Assembly (NCBI RefSeq): GCF_025950095.1 | Contig: NZ_JAPDDR010000017.1 | Coordinates: 1-64,000, forward strand | Origin: Luteolibacter rhizosphaerae | GTDB taxonomy: Bacteria > Verrucomicrobiota > Verrucomicrobiia > Verrucomicrobiales > Akkermansiaceae | Direction: 5' to 3' | DNA: 64,000 nucleotides | In this document: positions 51,327 to 59,635 of the stretch, piece after piece | Layout: each line of letters opens with the position of its first letter | How positions within the stretch are numbered: the stretch's first letter is position 1 | The notes under the pieces: generated by a model | What the model saw: only the letters and a program-made list of their open reading frames with translations | Database searches by the model: none | What the model was told of the DNA's origin: nothing | Made by a program: the position numbers and the translations under genes

Positions 51327-51755
51327 ATGGACATTCAAATCGCCTCCCTTTGCGACTTCGCCGCGGATTACAATGGCAAGCTCGTGGTTTCCGGAACCTT
51401 CGACACGCTCGCGGCTCGTGCGCTCCCGGTGGTGCACCCGATGTGCAGCCTGGCGCTGCGCTTCTGCTTCACGCAGGAAGACGTGGGCCGTCACAAGCTT
51501 TCGATCAACATCATCAACGAAGACGGCGAGTCCCTCGATCCGAAGAACATGCCGATCGAGCCGGAGTTTGAAGTGCAACTGCCGCCGGGCACGCCCTTCC
51601 TGACCCGCAACGTCATCATGAATCTCCAAGGCCTCCAGTTCCCGAAGGCCGGCATCTACTCGATCGACCTCGGTTGCGATGGCGAACTGCTGATGCGCCT
51701 GCCGCTGCGCATCCTTCAGGTGAGCCAGCAGCCGCAGCCGGAACCCGTTGCCTGA
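51327..51755 (+). CDS. DUF6941 family protein
   Basis: This 142-residue protein begins MDIQIASLCDFAADYNGKL, followed by VVSGTFDTL, HPMCSLALRFCF and GLQFPKAGIYSIDL. I recall this pattern as DUF6941 (PF22091), of unknown function, in diverse environmental bacteria. It has no signal peptide and is predicted as an Ig-like beta-sandwich. ATG 51327 is chosen because the family starts with MDIQIA. The SDR gene begins 4 bases after its stop. Confidence 0.78.
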   Translation: MDIQIASLCDFAADYNGKLVVSGTFDTLAARALPVVHPMCSLALRFCFTQEDVGRHKLSINIINEDGESLDPKNMPIEPEFEVQLPPGTPFLTRNVIMNLQGLQFPKAGIYSIDLGCDGELLMRLPLRILQVSQQPQPEPVA

Positions 51756-51759
51756 TCGC

Positions 51760-52557
51760 GTGACGGAAGCCCGTTATTCCTGTGCCCTGGTGACCGGCGC
51801 TTCCGCCGGCATCGGGGCCGAGTTCGCCCGCCAGCTCGCGCCCTATTGCGCGACGCTGGTTCTGATCGCGCGCCGGTCGGAACGTTTGGTGGAGCTGGCC
51901 GGTGAACTGGAGCGGGCCCATGAAGGCCTGCGGGTGATGCCGCTGGAGGCGGATCTGACCGATCCCTCCGCGCGGCTTCAGGCCGTGGGCCATTTGCTTT
52001 CCAAGGGCCTCGTGCCCGACCTGCTGGTGAACAACGCCGGCATGGGGGACTACGGCGAGTTCGTGACCTCCGACTGGATGAAGATCGAGTCGATGCTGCG
52101 TCTGAACGTCGAGGCCCTCACTCATCTCACCCATGCGCTGCTGCCGACGATGATCGAGCAGGGCAAGGGATCGATCATCAACGTCAGCTCGCTCGCGAGC
52201 ATCCTGCCGATCCCGGACTTCGCGGTCTATGCCGCGACGAAGGCCTACGTCACCAGCTTCAGCGAGGCCCTGCGGATCGAGGTTCGCGACCGCGGGATCA
52301 GGGTCATGGCACTCTGTCCGGGCCCGGTGCACACCGAGTTCGGCCAGATCGCCGGACGCGGTCCGAACACCGACTTCGGTGCGCGCGAATGGTTCTACGT
52401 GCCGCAGGGACAGGTGGTCGCGGAAGCGCTTGCGGGCATCGCCGCCGATCGTCCCCGCGTCTATCCGGGCCTGAAGATCGCCGTCGCCGCCGCTGCGATT
52501 TCGCTGCTTCCGATCGCGATCATCCGGTTGGTGATGAGCACGCGTCCGCGAAAGTAG
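51760..52557 (+). CDS. Short-chain dehydrogenase/reductase (DltE-like)
   Basis: This 265-residue SDR has ALVTGASAGIGAEFARQL, NNAGMGDYGEF, IINVSSLAS (catalytic Ser), and YAATKAY (Tyr/Lys). The C-terminus has a hydrophobic segment (AVAAAAISLLPIAIIRLV) that could anchor it to a membrane. This is the COG0300/DltE type. GTG 51760 gives a shorter start (VTEARYSCALVTGAS) than TTG 51748, and is preferred because it does not overlap the previous gene. Confidence 0.85.
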   Translation: MTEARYSCALVTGASAGIGAEFARQLAPYCATLVLIARRSERLVELAGELERAHEGLRVMPLEADLTDPSARLQAVGHLLSKGLVPDLLVNNAGMGDYGEFVTSDWMKIESMLRLNVEALTHLTHALLPTMIEQGKGSIINVSSLASILPIPDFAVYAATKAYVTSFSEALRIEVRDRGIRVMALCPGPVHTEFGQIAGRGPNTDFGAREWFYVPQGQVVAEALAGIAADRPRVYPGLKIAVAAAAISLLPIAIIRLVMSTRPRK

Positions 52558-52609
52558 ATGCGGTGAGTCCGTCCTCGCCGACAGAGACCGGATCCGGTTA
52601 ACTCAGGAT

Positions 52610-53044
52610 ATGAAAGTCGAATGGAAGCGGGATCTTCGCTTCACCCGCGCCCACGTCCTCTCGTTTTTCGGGATGGCGGTAGCCGCAGGGCTGATGTTTG
52701 TCGCTTTAGGTCGTCCCATATGGGGCGTGCTTGCGTTGGGCCTGTTGGCGAACTTGCTGATCATGGCACTTTGCTCACGTCTCCTGCCCAAGCTGCTCCC
52801 GCCGAGATCGGTTGAGATCATTGATGGCGGATTGAAAGTGGATTCGGGATCCTGGGCTTTGGGCGATGTGGATTCGGTGTCGGTCACGGAGGACGAGCTC
52901 AGCATCCGTCTCTATCGCTCCGGGGACGGTGGCGATGAGTTTGTCGCCCGCTCGCGGGAGATGCCCCGCGAGACTTGGTTGCAGTTGGTCGCGATTGCCC
53001 GAGAGCTTCAGGCAAAGCTGAAGCCGTCAAGAGAAGCGGCTTGA
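52610..53044 (+). CDS. Small membrane protein, unknown
   Basis: This 144-residue protein has two hydrophobic helices near the N-terminus (SFFGMAVAAGLMFVAL and IWGVLALGLLANLLIMAL), then a soluble region with SVEIIDGGLKVDSGSWALGDVDSVSV, reminiscent of small PH-like or YcxB-like membrane-associated domains. I do not recognise a family. It stands alone, close to the toxin gene on the opposite strand. Confidence 0.6.
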   Translation: MKVEWKRDLRFTRAHVLSFFGMAVAAGLMFVALGRPIWGVLALGLLANLLIMALCSRLLPKLLPPRSVEIIDGGLKVDSGSWALGDVDSVSVTEDELSIRLYRSGDGGDEFVARSREMPRETWLQLVAIARELQAKLKPSREAA

Positions 53045-53050
53045 GCAAGC

Positions 53051-53353
53051 TTAGGAGTCATCGCGTTGTCTCCATTTGCGGTCGTGCCTAGCCGCATGAA
53101 GCACGGCAACAACGAGCACACTCATCAAGGACTCGTCGATCCGATAGATCACCTTATAAGCAAATCGTTGTGGATAGAGCCAGCGAAATACGTTCCGCGT
53201 GCCGCCCTTGGCTCCCGTCCTCGGGGCGCGAGCCAAGCGGTTCCAAACTTCGAAGACCTCCCGGACGAAGTCCGATCCCAAGCCCGGTTCGCGAGCTTCA
53301 TGCCAAGTTGCCGCCTCCGCCACATCATCCTCCCCCTCCGGCCGGAAATCCAA
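53051..53353 (-). CDS. ParE/RelE-family toxin
   Basis: This 100-residue protein follows the ParE pattern: DFRPEGEDDVAEAATWHEAREPGLGSDFVREV, then RWLYPQRFAYKVIYRIDE and VLVVAVLHAARHDRKW. ParE toxins poison gyrase, RelE ones cleave mRNA at the ribosome; motif alone does not decide. TTG 53353 begins the conserved region, 8 bases after the antitoxin stop. It overlaps no other gene. It is the second gene of a two-gene unit. Confidence 0.82.
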   Translation of the reverse strand: MDFRPEGEDDVAEAATWHEAREPGLGSDFVREVFEVWNRLARAPRTGAKGGTRNVFRWLYPQRFAYKVIYRIDESLMSVLVVAVLHAARHDRKWRQRDDS

Positions 53354-53361
53354 GCGCCAAC

Positions 53362-53586
53362 TTATGAGGCTAGCCTCGAAGCAAGACGAGATCTGATTTC
53401 ATCAAGGCTCAGGGAACTTGAAGAGTCCGCATCATGAGCCTCAAGGCGCTCGGCAACGATGGCCATTTCATCCGGGTTCAGGTCGGAGTCGTCGCAAATC
53501 AAGGCGGAGCGGATCAGTTCCTGTCGTTCAGCGACCGTGAAACGAGGTAGTTCTTGAAGGACTTCCGCGAGGTTCATGGGGAACAC
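53362..53586 (-). CDS. Antitoxin of the ParE-type module (PF09720-like)
   Basis: This 74-residue protein is of the addiction module component family (TIGR02574/PF09720): MNLAEVLQELPRFTVAERQELIRSAL then an acidic tail. It lies directly upstream of the toxin gene, as expected for antitoxin-first order. The start may be ATG 53577 or 53586. It should bind and neutralise the toxin and repress the operon. Confidence 0.78.
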   Translation of the reverse strand: MFPMNLAEVLQELPRFTVAERQELIRSALICDDSDLNPDEMAIVAERLEAHDADSSSSLSLDEIRSRLASRLAS

Positions 53587-53618
53587 TACCCTTGGAAGGG
53601 GTATTTGTCAGCGCCATT

Positions 53619-55601
53619 TCACACCAGCTTCGCCTTCACCCCTTCGATCTCTTCGCTGAGTTGTTCCCAGCGTGAGATCGCGGCTTCGAGCTTCTGGGTG
53701 ACCTGCTCGACGGTATTCGTCACCAAGCGGAACTTCGCCGGGGAGGCCACCACTTCGGGCTTGGACAGGTCGGCGGTGGCGTTCGTTTGGGCGATTTCGA
53801 GGTCGGAGATGCGCTTCTCCACGCTCGCCAGTTCGTCTTCCAAGGGCTTCAGAACCTGACTCCGGATCTTGCGCTGCTCGGCCTCGATGCGCTTCTGATC
53901 CTTGCGGCTGGGTGCTGCAGTGTTCGCGGCTGCCGCGCCGCTGCTAGCGGTCGCGGTGACCGTGCGGGTGGAAAGCTGCGGGCCCGCCTTCTCGTCGGCG
54001 GTCTTCTCGAGGTAGTAGGTGACGTTGCCTTGGAACAGCCGGGGATCTTCGCCGGGGCGGAACTCCAGCGTTTTCTGCACCACAGGGTCGAGGAAGGACC
54101 GGTTGTGCGACACGATCATCACCGAGCCTGCATAGTCGGCCAAGGCCTTCTGCAGCACCTCTTGCGATTGCATGTCGAGGTGGTTGGTCGGTTCGTCCAG
54201 GATCAGGAAGTTCGCCGGAGCCACCAGCATGCGTACGAGAGCCACGCGTGAACGCTCGCCACCCGAGAGCACGCCCACTTTCTTGAAGACGTCGTCACCA
54301 CGGAAGAGGAAGCAGCCTAACAGATTACGGCAATAGGGTCCGGACTCGCGGCTCGCGACTTCCTCGACCGTTTCGAGGACCGTCTTGTTAGGGTCCAGTT
54401 CGTCTGCGTGGTTCTGGGAGAAGAAGGAGGTCGCCACGCGCATGCCGAACTCGTGCTTGCCGTCGTCGGGCTCTTCCTGGCCGGTGATGAGGCGGCAGAA
54501 GGTCGACTTGCCGGCGCCGTTCGGGCCGACGATGGCCATGCGCTCGCCGCGGTTGATCTCGAAGTCGAACTTCTTGAAGATCTGCAGCGGGCCGTAGGCC
54601 TTCGAGACGTTCTCCAGCTTGGCAACGAGATTGCCGCTGGCCGGCGGCGGCGGGAACTTGAAGTTCATCACCGCATCGGCGGCTTCCGGAGGCGGGATGC
54701 GCTCGATCTTCTCCAGCATCTTGACCCGGGACTGCACCAGCGTGGCCTTGTTCGCGGAAGCGCGGAAGCGGTCGATGAAGCGCTGGACATCGGCGATCTC
54801 ACGCTGTTGCGCGATATAGCGCTTCTCGTGGATCTCCCGTCGCAGTACCGACTCCGTCTCGTAGTAAGTGTAGTTTCCGGAATACTCCTCGCAGCGCCCG
54901 TGGTGGAAGGCCAGCGTGCGAGTGCAAAGGGTATCGAGCAGGGCGCGGTCGTGAGAGATCAGGAGGATCGCCCCGGGGTAGTTGACGAGGTACTGCTCCA
55001 CCCAGCGCTGCGTGCCGATATCGAGGTGGTTCGTCGGCTCGTCCAGCAGCAGGACTTCCGGCTCCTGCAGGAAGAGCTTGGCCATGGCGATACGCATCTG
55101 CCAGCCACCCGAGAATTGGGCGCAGTCGCGATCGAAGTCCGCCTTGCTGAAGCCGAGGCCTTGGAGCACCGACTCGACTTTCGGCTTCATCCGGGAGGGA
55201 TCGTTGTCCTCGAGCTGCAGCTCGAGCGAGCCGATTTCCTCCAACAGGTCGCCATAGGGGGACGAGCGTGGATCGAGCTTCTCCAGTTCCGCGGAAAGGC
55301 GGTCGATCTTCTCCTGGAGGGCGAGAGTCTCGCCGAAGGCCCGCATGGTTTCATCCCAGAGCGAGATGCCCTTCACGTGGATGCCTTCCTGCGGAAGATA
55401 GCCCACGCGGGTATTCCGCGGCACCACGACCTTGCCACCGGAGACCTCGATGATTCCGGCGATCGCCTTCATCAGCGTCGACTTGCCGGCTCCGTTGTGA
55501 CCGGCAAAGGCGATCCGTTCCTTCGGCAGGATCGAGAAGGTCAGATCGGAGAAAAGGACGCGGGCGCCATATTCGACGCGGAGATTGTGGACGGAAAGCA
55601 T
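53619..55601 (-). CDS. ABC-F family ATPase
   Basis: This 660-residue protein has two ATPase domains: Walker A GHNGAGKST and GPNGAGKST, signature FSGGWQMRIAMAKL and LSGGERSRVALVRM, and Walker B LLLDEPTNHLD twice. The linker between (YIAQQREIADVQRFIDRFRA) is the ABC-F P-site tRNA-interaction motif region. There are no membrane segments. ABC-F proteins act on the ribosome in translation or antibiotic protection; a specific role (Uup/YheS-like) cannot be set. The last 90 residues form a charged coiled coil. It starts at ATG 55601. Confidence 0.9.
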   Translation of the reverse strand: MLSVHNLRVEYGARVLFSDLTFSILPKERIAFAGHNGAGKSTLMKAIAGIIEVSGGKVVVPRNTRVGYLPQEGIHVKGISLWDETMRAFGETLALQEKIDRLSAELEKLDPRSSPYGDLLEEIGSLELQLEDNDPSRMKPKVESVLQGLGFSKADFDRDCAQFSGGWQMRIAMAKLFLQEPEVLLLDEPTNHLDIGTQRWVEQYLVNYPGAILLISHDRALLDTLCTRTLAFHHGRCEEYSGNYTYYETESVLRREIHEKRYIAQQREIADVQRFIDRFRASANKATLVQSRVKMLEKIERIPPPEAADAVMNFKFPPPPASGNLVAKLENVSKAYGPLQIFKKFDFEINRGERMAIVGPNGAGKSTFCRLITGQEEPDDGKHEFGMRVATSFFSQNHADELDPNKTVLETVEEVASRESGPYCRNLLGCFLFRGDDVFKKVGVLSGGERSRVALVRMLVAPANFLILDEPTNHLDMQSQEVLQKALADYAGSVMIVSHNRSFLDPVVQKTLEFRPGEDPRLFQGNVTYYLEKTADEKAGPQLSTRTVTATASSGAAAANTAAPSRKDQKRIEAEQRKIRSQVLKPLEDELASVEKRISDLEIAQTNATADLSKPEVVASPAKFRLVTNTVEQVTQKLEAAISRWEQLSEEIEGVKAKLV

Positions 55602-55711
55602 GAGCCGCGCGGAGACTTGCGGTCCCGGGGGCCGGGGTCAAGGCGAGGGAGGGCTTCGCGGGCAAGCTGCGGGTGGCTTTCGGGAAAATACGCGTAGGAA
55701 ATCGCCCGTTC

Positions 55712-56962
55712 ATGCCGTTTTATTCCGGCGTGAGGTGGTTTCCAGTTCTGCTGGCTTTGACGCGCGTGGCGTCTGCGGATGCCGATTTCTGGGATCTGGA
55801 GCCGATCCGTTACTCGGATACCGCGCCCACCGACCGTCTGGCGAAGCTGGCGGCGGACTTGAGTTCAGGAGCCAAGAAAGTGGATGGGCAGACGGGACTG
55901 GAGCGGCTCCGCTTCGTGCTCAAGGAGCTGGCGGTGCCCGAGGAATCGCAGGTTCTCGTGTTCTCGAAGACCAGCCTGCAGATCGCCCAGATCCATCCGA
56001 AGAATCCCCGCGCCCTGTTCTTCTCGGACGAGGCCTACGTCGGCTACGTCCCCGGCGGCTCGATCGAGGTCATCATCCAGGACCCGGTGCTCGGCCCCGT
56101 TTTCTACGTGGTCGAACCAGGCGGTCCGGGCGGGCTGGATATCGAGCGGGATACCTCGCTCTGCATGTCCTGCCACGGCACGACCCGCACCGAGGGGGTG
56201 CCCGGCATGACCGTGCGCTCGGTCTTCCCAAACGGAGAAGGCCACCCGATGCTCGCGATGGGGACGACGCAAGTGTCCCACGAGACCCCGCTGCCCGAGC
56301 GCTGGGGCGGCTACTACGTTACGGGCCGTAGTTCCCTCCCTCATCTCGGCAACCGCACTTTCGTTGAGGGCGGCGACGATCAGCCGCAACCGAGCGATCT
56401 CGATCAGCTGGGCGGACTCATCGAGGTGGCAAAATATCCCCGGGCGACCAGCGACATCGTCGCCCTGATGGTGCTGGAGCACCAGTGCCGGATGCACAAC
56501 CTGCTCAATGCCGCCGCACTGCAATACCGGCGCGCGCGCTATATCAGCTCCGCGATCGATCCGAATGCGGATCCTGACCAAGGCTCCGCCGGACGGGTGG
56601 CGGACGGCATGGCCCAGCGGATCGTGGAGTGCCTCTTCTTCAAGGATGAAGCAGAGCCGGGCGACGATCTAGTGGGCGGTGAGGAGTTCCAGAAGACTTT
56701 CACGGCGCGCTATCCGAAAACGGTTTCAGGAGAATCCTTGGCCGAATTCCACCTTTACGACCGCATCTTCAAGAACCGCTGCTCCTACATGGTCTACTCT
56801 CGGGCCTTTACCGAGCTTCCTGTCCGGGTGAAGCAAGCGGTGTTTGCCCGGATGAAAGCCACCCTCGCCGGGGAAGATGCCAGCTTCGACTATCTGAAGG
56901 AATCCGAGAGGAAGCGCGTCGCGGCTATCCTGAGGGAGACTCTGCCCGCATGGTCCAAATAA
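55712..56962 (+). CDS. Exported monoheme c-type cytochrome-like protein, unknown
   Basis: This 416-residue protein begins with a signal peptide (MPFYSGVRWFPVLLALTRVASA). It has one CxxCH heme-attachment motif, C151-M-S-C-H155, in TSLCMSCHGTTRTEGVPG. C-terminal to the heme it has a long segment without known domains (GYYVTGRSSLPHLGNR, DIVALMVLEHQCRMHNLLNAA). Heme c would be attached in the periplasm. Electron transfer or catalysis is possible; I do not recognise the family. Upstream, an ATG at 55673 exists, but 55712 begins the signal. Confidence 0.72.
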   Translation: MPFYSGVRWFPVLLALTRVASADADFWDLEPIRYSDTAPTDRLAKLAADLSSGAKKVDGQTGLERLRFVLKELAVPEESQVLVFSKTSLQIAQIHPKNPRALFFSDEAYVGYVPGGSIEVIIQDPVLGPVFYVVEPGGPGGLDIERDTSLCMSCHGTTRTEGVPGMTVRSVFPNGEGHPMLAMGTTQVSHETPLPERWGGYYVTGRSSLPHLGNRTFVEGGDDQPQPSDLDQLGGLIEVAKYPRATSDIVALMVLEHQCRMHNLLNAAALQYRRARYISSAIDPNADPDQGSAGRVADGMAQRIVECLFFKDEAEPGDDLVGGEEFQKTFTARYPKTVSGESLAEFHLYDRIFKNRCSYMVYSRAFTELPVRVKQAVFARMKATLAGEDASFDYLKESERKRVAAILRETLPAWSK

Positions 56963-56970
56963 AAAATGGA

Positions 56971-57037
56971 ACCGGCCGGACGGAAGGGAGGACGCGTTGG
57001 GGGGAGAGTCGCATCCTCCGGTTTTCCGCCGGCCGGT
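56971..57037. terminator. Long imperfect inverted repeat between convergent genes
   Basis: ACCGGCCGG (56971-56979) pairs with CCGGCCGGT (57029-57037). The inner arms (CGGAAGGGAGGACGCG and GCATCCTCCGGTTTTCCG) also pair with small bulges, giving a stem of about 20-25 bp. It lies between the convergent heme protein and the secreted operon. It may be a bidirectional terminator, though T tracts are weak. Confidence 0.55.
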
Positions 57038-57082
57038 CCGGTTAGTCGGGGGGAATCGATGTAAGGATGAACGGACTTCAGA

Positions 57083-58102
57083 TCATTCCGTTTCGAGGGT
57101 GCCCAAGAGGCCGCGGACTTCCAACTTGCGGTCCACCCGGATCGGGACCGAGTGGAGGCGCTCCTTGCCAAAGGGGCTCTCGTTGATCAGTTCGAGAACG
57201 TAGTCGCCGTCGACCGGGAAGGCGTATTCGTAGTCTTCGGGGAAGAGTTGCTTCTCCGGTTGGCTCCGCTCAATCGGCTGGTTCCAAGTGCCGCCCACGA
57301 TGCGGATCGGGTTGGCCGGGTCCTTGACCGAAGTCGCTTGGAGATAGGTGCCGCTGCCGGGGTAGGGGTCATAGATGGCCACAGTCAGCGGAGGCGTCGC
57401 CGATCCGATGACTTCATCGGGCTGGATGCCCGAGATTGTTCCGGAGGTGACGGCCCAGACCTGAACGTGAGCTCCTGCGATTTTGGATTGCGTGTAGGCA
57501 GCATCGGCCAAGGCATGTACCACGAAGTGCTCTTCTCCGCTGACCTTGGTCGGATCGGCACCCCCAGTCAGGTTGGTGACCGCGAAGTTGAGATCGGTAG
57601 GACCGTTGGTGTAGATCGAAGCACTCGACTTCGGCGTGCCGGAGGTCGCTTGAGCCGGGGTGAACGAGGGTTGGGCGGTGGTGTAGTTCTTGACGTGGTG
57701 CTCGAGAAGCACGCGCTTCGCCGCTTCTTGAACTCCGGTGCCTGAAACCAAGCCGCCCACGTTGATCTTCACCGAGAAGGGCTTGTCGGCCCGGGTCCGG
57801 GGGATGCCTTGGTAGGAATCCATGGCCTGGATCGTGATGTTGGCGGTCGGCATGTAGGCCCCCACCAGCTTTTGATCCAGCAGGTAGTCGGTGGCGGTGT
57901 CTTGCTTGACGGTCCAGAGCTGGAACAGGGCACCACCGCTTTCCAAGAGTCCCTGCGATGGGGCGTTGCCCTGCGGGGTAACGCTCATCGACCAGACCAC
58001 TCCGGTCGTTTGCTGGGTCTGGCGCACGAAGTTCACATAGCCTTCTCCCGCGGCAAAGACGTGGGAACAAAGCAGCGCACCGAGGAGAAGGAACGTTTTC
58101 AT
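57083..58102 (-). CDS. Secreted protein C of a three-gene unknown operon
   Basis: This 339-residue protein has a signal peptide (MKTFLLLGALLCSHVFA). It is predicted all-beta, with YVNFVRQTQQTTGVVWSMSV near the start, FQLWTVKQDTATDYLLDQKLVG, GEEHFVVHALADA and a late DGDYVLELINESPFGKERLHSVPIRVDRKLEV. I recognise no family. Its start codon overlaps the stop of gene B by four bases (ATGA), so it is translationally coupled. It is the last gene of the unit and convergent with the heme protein. Confidence 0.7.
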   Translation of the reverse strand: MKTFLLLGALLCSHVFAAGEGYVNFVRQTQQTTGVVWSMSVTPQGNAPSQGLLESGGALFQLWTVKQDTATDYLLDQKLVGAYMPTANITIQAMDSYQGIPRTRADKPFSVKINVGGLVSGTGVQEAAKRVLLEHHVKNYTTAQPSFTPAQATSGTPKSSASIYTNGPTDLNFAVTNLTGGADPTKVSGEEHFVVHALADAAYTQSKIAGAHVQVWAVTSGTISGIQPDEVIGSATPPLTVAIYDPYPGSGTYLQATSVKDPANPIRIVGGTWNQPIERSQPEKQLFPEDYEYAFPVDGDYVLELINESPFGKERLHSVPIRVDRKLEVRGLLGTLETE

Positions 58103-58623
58103 TTGCTGGTAACGGCGGGAGTTGCGGGTGGGGTGACTTTCACGGAGATCGGACCGCCGAGGTGCACGGCCACGATCACTTTGGTTTGATTCTTCCAGAA
58201 TTCCTGGCGGGCTTCCTGTAGTGGAGCCTTGCCTGCGGCTTGATCGAAGGTGACTTCCTCGGTCTGAATCCATCCGCGGTTCGCGATGAGGAAGTCCTCC
58301 CAGGACAGCAGGGTGCCGAGCGGTTTGGTTCCCACGCGGGGGCTCATCTGAGCCGGGGTGTGAAGCACCGCGCCCTTGGGCACCATGGTCCAGTGGGTGC
58401 CATCATGAAGGATCTCCGATTGCTTGATCAGCGACTGGCTGTCCGGCCGGCTGACGTTTGCCTCCTTCTCCGCTTGCTGCTGCTGCTTCTTGAGAGCATC
58501 GAAGGGGGACGGGGCGCCTTGGAGTGCGGCCATTTGTTCCGGCGTGATGCGGTCGGTAATGGGCGTTTCGGCGAAAGCGCTACCGGCGGCGGCGAGGGCG
58601 AGGAAGAAAGCGGGAGTCTTCAT
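58099..58623 (-). CDS. Secreted protein B of a three-gene unknown operon
   Basis: This 174-residue protein has a signal peptide (MKTPAFFLALAAAGSAFA). The mature part opens with a short helical Gln-rich stretch (DALKKQQQQAEKEANV). It continues with SEILHDGTHWTMVPKGAVLHTP, TLLSWEDFLIANRGWIQTEEV and VIVAVHLGGPISVKV. No family is recognised. It lies between genes A and C: 29 bases from A and overlapping C. Possibly a partner or adaptor for the other two. Confidence 0.7.
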   Translation of the reverse strand: MKTPAFFLALAAAGSAFAETPITDRITPEQMAALQGAPSPFDALKKQQQQAEKEANVSRPDSQSLIKQSEILHDGTHWTMVPKGAVLHTPAQMSPRVGTKPLGTLLSWEDFLIANRGWIQTEEVTFDQAAGKAPLQEARQEFWKNQTKVIVAVHLGGPISVKVTPPATPAVTSK

Positions 58624-58652
58624 TGTTCGGGGGGGAGAATCGGAAGATCGGA

Positions 58653-59360
58653 TTACTCGAAGGTCACGAGCACCACGAGGTCCTGAAGGTCGAAGCCGGA
58701 GTTACGGGTGTCGGTCTGGCCGAGTTCCATCAGGAGGATCAGGTCGCGATCGCCGATCTTCACCTTCTTGGTGGCTGTATCCATGTAGGGCTTCAGGAAG
58801 CTCTCGATCGAGCTGCCGTTCAGGGCCGGGACGGTGGTCGGCACGCGGTCGCCGTTCTTGAGCATCACCAGGTTGTTGGTGGTGGATGCGGTGTTGTAGA
58901 GGGGAAGCCAGCCGTCGCGGTAGCCGCGGCCACCGAGATTGATCGAGTCGCCCTTCTTCACGTTCTCGGTTTTGAGAACGAGGTTAGGCAGCACGCTGCT
59001 CTGGAGGCCGTAGAAGACACGGCTCCAGGAGCCGCCGTTCTTACTCATCATCACTTCCACCGGGAGGAAGCTCAGGATTGATTCCTGAAACGAGGCACCG
59101 AGCACGCGAACCTTCATCTTAAGGTCCTTCTTCGGCTTGATGACGTTCGGCGGAACGATGTCGATCACACTGGTGATGGGAGCTGGGTAGGTGATGTTCC
59201 AAGCAAGCTGTGATTTCGAGCCGGTGCGCAGGAGATTGCTATCCACGGAGAGGGTGCCGGTGGGCACTTCGTCGGCTGCGGGGGAGCTACCGATGGCAAG
59301 GAGGCTGATAAGCACGCTCGCCAGCAGACGCCCGCCGCACTTAAGCAGGGGGGTGTTCAT
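58653..59360 (-). CDS. Secreted protein A of a three-gene unknown operon
   Basis: This 235-residue protein has a signal peptide (LLASVLISLLAIGSSPAA). The mature part is predicted Ig-like beta: LRTGSKSQLAWNITYP, IDIVPPNVIKPKKDLKMKVRVLG, VEVMMSKNGGSWSRVFYGLQS, and DRDLILLMELGQTDTRNSGFDLQDLVVLVTFE at the C-terminus. No cysteine pattern or enzyme motif is seen. It is first of the unit. The leader contains G-rich runs on the plus strand. The protein may be structural or a binding component outside the cell. Confidence 0.7.
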   Translation of the reverse strand: MNTPLLKCGGRLLASVLISLLAIGSSPAADEVPTGTLSVDSNLLRTGSKSQLAWNITYPAPITSVIDIVPPNVIKPKKDLKMKVRVLGASFQESILSFLPVEVMMSKNGGSWSRVFYGLQSSVLPNLVLKTENVKKGDSINLGGRGYRDGWLPLYNTASTTNNLVMLKNGDRVPTTVPALNGSSIESFLKPYMDTATKKVKIGDRDLILLMELGQTDTRNSGFDLQDLVVLVTFE

Positions 59361-59551
59361 TCGGGGGGATGTCGGGGGTTGAAACAGCGTCCGCCGTGGG
59401 GGTGGGGGTGGCGGACGGGGAACATCAAGCGGCCGACGAGCCCGAAAATCAAGAAGTCCGGGGCAATCTACGCGATCACGGAGGGGGGTGAAATCAGACG
59501 TGATCGCGGAGGTTGTGTCTCTATTTTGCCTTTAATTGCAAATTTAGTGAA

Positions 59552-59597
59552 ATAAAAAGCCCTTGCTGGGGTGGACGCGAGGTCCTCCAACAAGGGC
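59552..59597 (-). terminator. Rho-independent terminator of the cyclophilin gene
   Basis: On the minus strand GCCCTTGTTGG (59597-59587) and CCAGCAAGGGC (59569-59559) form an 11-bp stem with one mismatch, followed by TTTTTA. It lies 38 bases beyond the cyclophilin stop. The rest of the gap to 59361 has G-rich runs but no gene. Confidence 0.87.
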
Positions 59598-59635
59598 GCT
59601 TAATAATCAAGAAAGCTTAATGAAACTTCACCGGC

